DNA from: Pseudomonas fulva
GTDB taxonomy: Bacteria; Pseudomonadota; Gammaproteobacteria; Pseudomonadales; Pseudomonadaceae
Direction of reading: 5' to 3'
NCBI RefSeq assembly: GCF_023517795.1
Contig: NZ_CP082928.1
Span: 3,534,001 to 3,598,000, forward strand
DNA length: 64,000 nt
The position numbers were made by a program, and so were the translations under genes. This document shows, one piece after another, positions 60,012-64,000 of the stretch (position 1 is its first letter; each line of letters begins with the position of its first letter). Below the pieces are notes generated by a model that had not been told where the DNA came from, did no database searches, and was given only the letters and a program-made list of their open reading frames with translations.

Positions 60012-60373
60012 CTCGTCGATTGATTAAGGAATGAACGCCAGGGTCTGTTGCCGTTTCAGCGCGAGCCGCGTTGCCGCGAGAAATCTCGCCAGGCTAGGCG
60101 GAGGACGCAGGGAATGGTTGTTCCCTTGCCAAGTCCTCCAACAACGCATGGCGAGATTTCTCGCGCAACCCGCAGGGCCGGGCCCGTTTTGCCGCGATAC
60201 TACGTTTCTCGCCGACTCATTTAGCCAGCTAAACTTCGCGGCTCGTGCCTTGCCTCGCGGCAAAACGGGCTCCGGCGCGGCTGTGCGTGAAGCGGCAACA
60301 GACCCTTGCCAGTGTAAAGCAAGACGCGGGCAGGGCGAAGTACTCTGCCACCGCCGTCATGCGTGGCTGTCGA
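60012..60373. other. Intergenic region between dipeptidase and rhlB, 362 bp
   Basis: Nearly all of it (60040-60306) is the nested palindromic element described next. The remaining ~65 bp after the dipeptidase stop shows nothing I can name. Open frames here read through inverted repeats and are not credible genes. Confidence 0.6.
60040..60306. repeat. 267-bp element with terminal and nested inverted repeats
   Basis: The terminal arms are AGGGTCTGTTGCCG(T/C)TTCA, with the left arm at 60040-60061 and the right arm at 60285-60306. Inside are CGCGAGAAATCTCGCC (60076-60090) against GGCGAGATTTCTCGCG (60150-60165), a GGAGGAC/GTCCTCC pair, and CCCGTTTTGCCGCGA (60183-60197) against TCGCGGCAAAACGGG (60255-60269). 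There is no ORF. The architecture suggests a MITE-like non-autonomous repeat. Confidence 0.7.
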
Positions 60374-61537
60374 TCAGTTCCCGGGCAGGCTGGCGAGTAG
60401 CAGGCGCTGGACGTTGCCGCCCATGATCGCGGCGATGTCGGCGCGGCTGAAGCCGGCGCCGAGCAGACCTTCGGTCAGCTGGGCCAGGCCGGTGACATCG
60501 AAGGGGGCGTGGATGGTGCCGTTGAAGTCCGAGCCCAGGGCTAGGTGCTTGACGCCCACCAGGTCGGCCGTGTAGCGGATCGCCTTGACGATGGCCGCCA
60601 CCGAGGTGGCGCACACCGCCGTGTCCCAGTAGCCGATGCCGATCACCCCACCGGTCGCGGCGATGGCGCGGATATGCCGGTCGCTGAGGTTGCGGGTGCC
60701 GGGGCAGGTGCCCTCGACGCCGCCGTGGGACACCAGCACCGGGCGCGTGGCCATGGCCAGCACGTCGTCCATCAGCGGGCGCGAGGCGTGGGCCAGGTCG
60801 ATGAGCATGGATTTATCTTCCAAACGCGCGACGACCTGGCGGCCGAACGGTGTCAGCCCGCCCTTGTCCAGGCCGTGGGCCGAGCCGCCGACCTCGTTGT
60901 CGAAGAAATGGGTCAGGCCGGCCATGCGAAAGCCGGCATCGTAGAGCCGGTCGAGGTTTTCCAGCCGGCCCTCCAGCGGGTGCAGGCCTTCGGTAGCCAA
61001 GAGGGTGGCGACGCGCTGCGGGTCCTGCTTCCAGGCCTGCAGAAAGTCCGTCAGATCCTCGCGCGTGCGGATCTGCACCAGGCGGCCGTCGCTGCCGGCA
61101 GCCGCTTCGCGCAGTTTCTCGGCCTGGTACAGGGCGCGCTGCAGCAGGCTGTTCCAGGTCGCCCGCGGCCAGCGCTGGGCCATGGCGAGCAGGGTGATGG
61201 TGTCGCTGTCGGCGCCGTTGCTTTCGTAGTTCAGGCCGCGCGGCGATTGGGTGACCGTGGAAAACACCTGCAACCCGACGCGCCCGTCGAGCATGCGCGG
61301 CAGGTCCGAGTGGCCGTGGCTGTAGCGTTTGAGCAGATCACGCTCCCAGAGCAGGGCGTCGTCGTGCAGGTCGGCGATGAACAGGGTGCCGTGCAGGCGC
61401 GTGGCGGCCTGGCTGGCCGGATAGGGCGCCGGGGATTCGACGCTGTTCATGCGTCGGTCGAGCACGCCCGGCAGGGTGAAGAACACCGCGGCGGCAAGAC
61501 CCAGGGCAATCGGGACGATGAGCAGGCGCTTGCGCAT
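60374..61537 (-). CDS. Membrane dipeptidase, peptidase M19 family
   Basis: 387 residues with an N-terminal signal anchor (residues 4-24). Zinc-site motifs: 'IADLHDDAL' (H-x-D), 'LLATEGLHPLEG' (bridging Glu), 'LVSHGGVEG' (His) and 'LGSDFNG' (Asp). M19 enzymes hydrolyse dipeptides, including dehydropeptides and some D-amino-acid dipeptides, in the periplasm. It lies 54 nt downstream of the cyclic-nucleotide/GGDEF gene on the same strand. Confidence 0.85.
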   Translation of the reverse strand: MRKRLLIVPIALGLAAAVFFTLPGVLDRRMNSVESPAPYPASQAATRLHGTLFIADLHDDALLWERDLLKRYSHGHSDLPRMLDGRVGLQVFSTVTQSPRGLNYESNGADSDTITLLAMAQRWPRATWNSLLQRALYQAEKLREAAAGSDGRLVQIRTREDLTDFLQAWKQDPQRVATLLATEGLHPLEGRLENLDRLYDAGFRMAGLTHFFDNEVGGSAHGLDKGGLTPFGRQVVARLEDKSMLIDLAHASRPLMDDVLAMATRPVLVSHGGVEGTCPGTRNLSDRHIRAIAATGGVIGIGYWDTAVCATSVAAIVKAIRYTADLVGVKHLALGSDFNGTIHAPFDVTGLAQLTEGLLGAGFSRADIAAIMGGNVQRLLLASLPGN

Positions 61538-61591
61538 GGGGGGCGTTCCACAAAAACGGTGGCCGTCAGCTTGTCACGCGCTCACGGCAAT

Positions 61592-62530
61592 TCAATGACA
61601 GAGTCGGTTGCGACCGCTGTTCTTGGCCTGGTAGAGGGCCTTGTCGGCCCGGGCGATGAGGCTGGCGAGGCCATCGCGGGCATGCAGCTGGGCCAGTCCC
61701 AGGGAGATGGTCACGCCGGGCTGGGCGCCCAGGGGCGAATAGAAGGAGCCGATGCGTTCCAGGCTCTCGCGCAGGCGCTCGGCCACCTCGACGGCCTGCT
61801 GCAGCGCCAGCTCGGGCAACAGCACCACGAATTCCTCGCCGCCATAGCGCACCAGGCTGTCCCGGGCCCTGAGCTGGCGGCGCAGGGTATGGGCAACCAG
61901 GCACAGCGCATAATCGCCGGCCAGGTGGCCGTGCTGATCGTTGTAATCCTTGAAGTGGTCGACGTCGAGCATCAGCAGGCACAGCGGCTGCTTGTCGATC
62001 ACGCAGCGCGCCCGCTCGCGCTCGAACACGTGCTCCAGCCAGCGGCGGTTGAAGGCGCCGGTGAGCTTGTCGACGTTGGCATTCTGTTCGCTGTTGATCA
62101 GCTGCCGGTTGCCCTGGCGCACGCGGTCGCAGAGTACCTTGAGCAGGTTGTGCATCATCTGCGGCGATTGCTGGAACAGCGAGTTGAGCGCGTCGCGGTG
62201 CAGGCGCAGCACGCTGCTGGGCTCGGTGGCCACCACGTAGGCGCTGGGGTGCTCGTTATCGAGGAAGCTGATCTCGCCCGCACAGTCGCCGGGACCCAGG
62301 GTGGTGACCGGCTGGTTGTCCAGCGAGCCCAGGTACACCTTGAGGCTGCCGGTGACGACTATATAAAGGTACTGGTTGCGGTCGAACGGCGAGAGCAGCA
62401 CTTCGGCCGCGTCCAGCTCGCAGGGGCGAAAGGCGTCGAGCAGTCGGTTGAGGCTACCCAGCGCGACATTGTCGAACAGGCGCAGCTGGCGAATCTGCTG
62501 CAGGTCGGTTTGCCAGTGGGCCGCCTTCAT
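61592..62530 (-). CDS. Cyclic-nucleotide-binding GGDEF protein (diguanylate cyclase)
   Basis: 312 residues. Residues ~15-130 form a CRP-type cNMP-binding beta-roll ('GPGDCAGEISFLDNEHPSAYVVATEPS', in parts), and ~145-312 a GGDEF domain. The active site reads RYGGEEF, a permitted GGEEF variant, and the I-site RARD lies five residues before it, so the enzyme should make c-di-GMP and be product-inhibited. 'DVDHFKDYND' is the metal/GTP motif. Binding of cAMP or another ligand to the N-domain is likely but not shown. No membrane helix, so it is cytoplasmic. Confidence 0.87.
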   Translation of the reverse strand: MKAAHWQTDLQQIRQLRLFDNVALGSLNRLLDAFRPCELDAAEVLLSPFDRNQYLYIVVTGSLKVYLGSLDNQPVTTLGPGDCAGEISFLDNEHPSAYVVATEPSSVLRLHRDALNSLFQQSPQMMHNLLKVLCDRVRQGNRQLINSEQNANVDKLTGAFNRRWLEHVFERERARCVIDKQPLCLLMLDVDHFKDYNDQHGHLAGDYALCLVAHTLRRQLRARDSLVRYGGEEFVVLLPELALQQAVEVAERLRESLERIGSFYSPLGAQPGVTISLGLAQLHARDGLASLIARADKALYQAKNSGRNRLCH

Positions 62531-62736
62531 GGCATCAGCATCCTTGCTCGAAACGCCTAACGATGCGCATCGCTAACGCTCCCATGGGTCGATGACGGCG
62601 TTCGTAATCAATGAACGGGTCTCATTGCCGTGACAGTAGCGTTCGCCACCCGGGCTGACAATCGTCTTGCGACCTGCGCACGACCGGCGGCACGGGGACT
62701 GTGAAGGCCGTCACAGGCGCGCCGCCAAAAGCCGCG

Positions 62737-63870
<1,134 letters not shown>

Positions 63871-64000
63871 ATGAAGATGGTTAAAACCACCCTGGCGATG
63901 TTGACCGCCGCCGCCGTTCTGGGCGCTGCAGGCATGGCTCACGCCGGTGCTACCCTGGACGCCGTAAAGAAGAAGGGCTTTGTACAGTGTGGCGTCAGTG
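63871..64000 (+). CDS. aapJ: Amino-acid ABC transporter substrate-binding protein, N-terminal fragment
   Basis: 43 residues before the window ends. Signal peptide ('TLAMLTAAAVLGAAGMAHA') with cleavage near residue 25, then 'GATLDAVKKKGFVQCGVS', the familiar start of AapJ-type general L-amino-acid binding proteins. ATG 63871 is preceded by AACCGGAGA. The aapQMP permease and ATPase genes would be expected to the right. Confidence 0.85.
   Translation, partial: MKMVKTTLAMLTAAAVLGAAGMAHAGATLDAVKKKGFVQCGVS

Overview
The window looks like a chromosome segment from a Pseudomonas species (sensu lato). It is GC-rich and densely coded. Several blocks have a gene order that I remember from Pseudomonas genomes: the cyoABCDE oxidase operon; ypjD and the CNNM/CBS gene divergent from ffh-rpsP-rimM-trmD-rplS, then xerD-dsbC-hom-thrC; and rhlB near a carboxylesterase and an amino-acid ABC transporter. 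The spacers carry REP/REPIN palindromes of the kind common in pseudomonads. I see no rRNA, tRNA, CRISPR array, prophage or insertion-sequence transposase.

Layout. 1-4.4 kb: the tail of a class-III aminotransferase, a Sel1 lipoprotein, and a polyamine (gamma-glutamyl-putrescine type) oxidase, XRE-cupin regulator and glutamine-synthetase-like ligase. 4.4-6.4 kb: small membrane and thioredoxin-fold proteins. 6.8-11.6 kb: cytochrome bo3 quinol oxidase cyoABCDE. 11.7-15.3 kb: an rRNA-type methyltransferase, an OprD-family porin and a tautomerase. 15.4-20.1 kb: glycine cleavage operon gcvH-gcvP-gcvT on the minus strand, behind a textbook sigma-54 promoter and three upstream repeats that resemble GcsR sites. 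20.1-29.3 kb: SirB1-like protein, SOS gene yebG with a LexA box, psiE, a SWIM/SNF2 helicase, a diguanylate cyclase, an SDR enzyme, yaaA and small membrane proteins. 29.6-34 kb: PhoH, moaCDE, purT. 34.4-45 kb: the core ffh to thrC block. 45.2-57.2 kb: endA, then an 11-kb co-directional cluster. 57.2-64 kb: DUF2157 protein, rhlB, M19 dipeptidase, cyclic-nucleotide-binding/GGDEF protein, carboxylesterase and the start of aapJ.

The most interesting region is 46,193-57,227. Eight genes run on one strand: YjfI (DUF2170), PspA/IM30, a YqiJ OB-fold membrane protein, YqiK flotillin, a 79-residue EF-hand/TerB-like protein, a 1745-residue AAA+ ATPase with a long beta-rich and coiled-coil front half, a rhomboid protease (4-nt overlap with the ATPase gene) and a single-HKD phospholipase-D-fold enzyme. 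A doubled ACATGTGATGT operator-like repeat sits just upstream. I read this as an envelope-remodelling or envelope-stress machine with a proteolytic and a phosphodiesterase arm. That function is inference. PspA-flotillin partnerships are known, but I do not know a characterised system with this full gene set.

Regulatory signals readable from sequence include the sigma-54/GcsR-like control of gcvHPT, a LexA box at yebG, a possible sigma-54 promoter for aapJ, a promoter followed directly by a terminator-like hairpin ahead of hom, and a GntR-type palindrome ahead of the OprD porin. A 267-bp nested palindromic element lies immediately upstream of rhlB.
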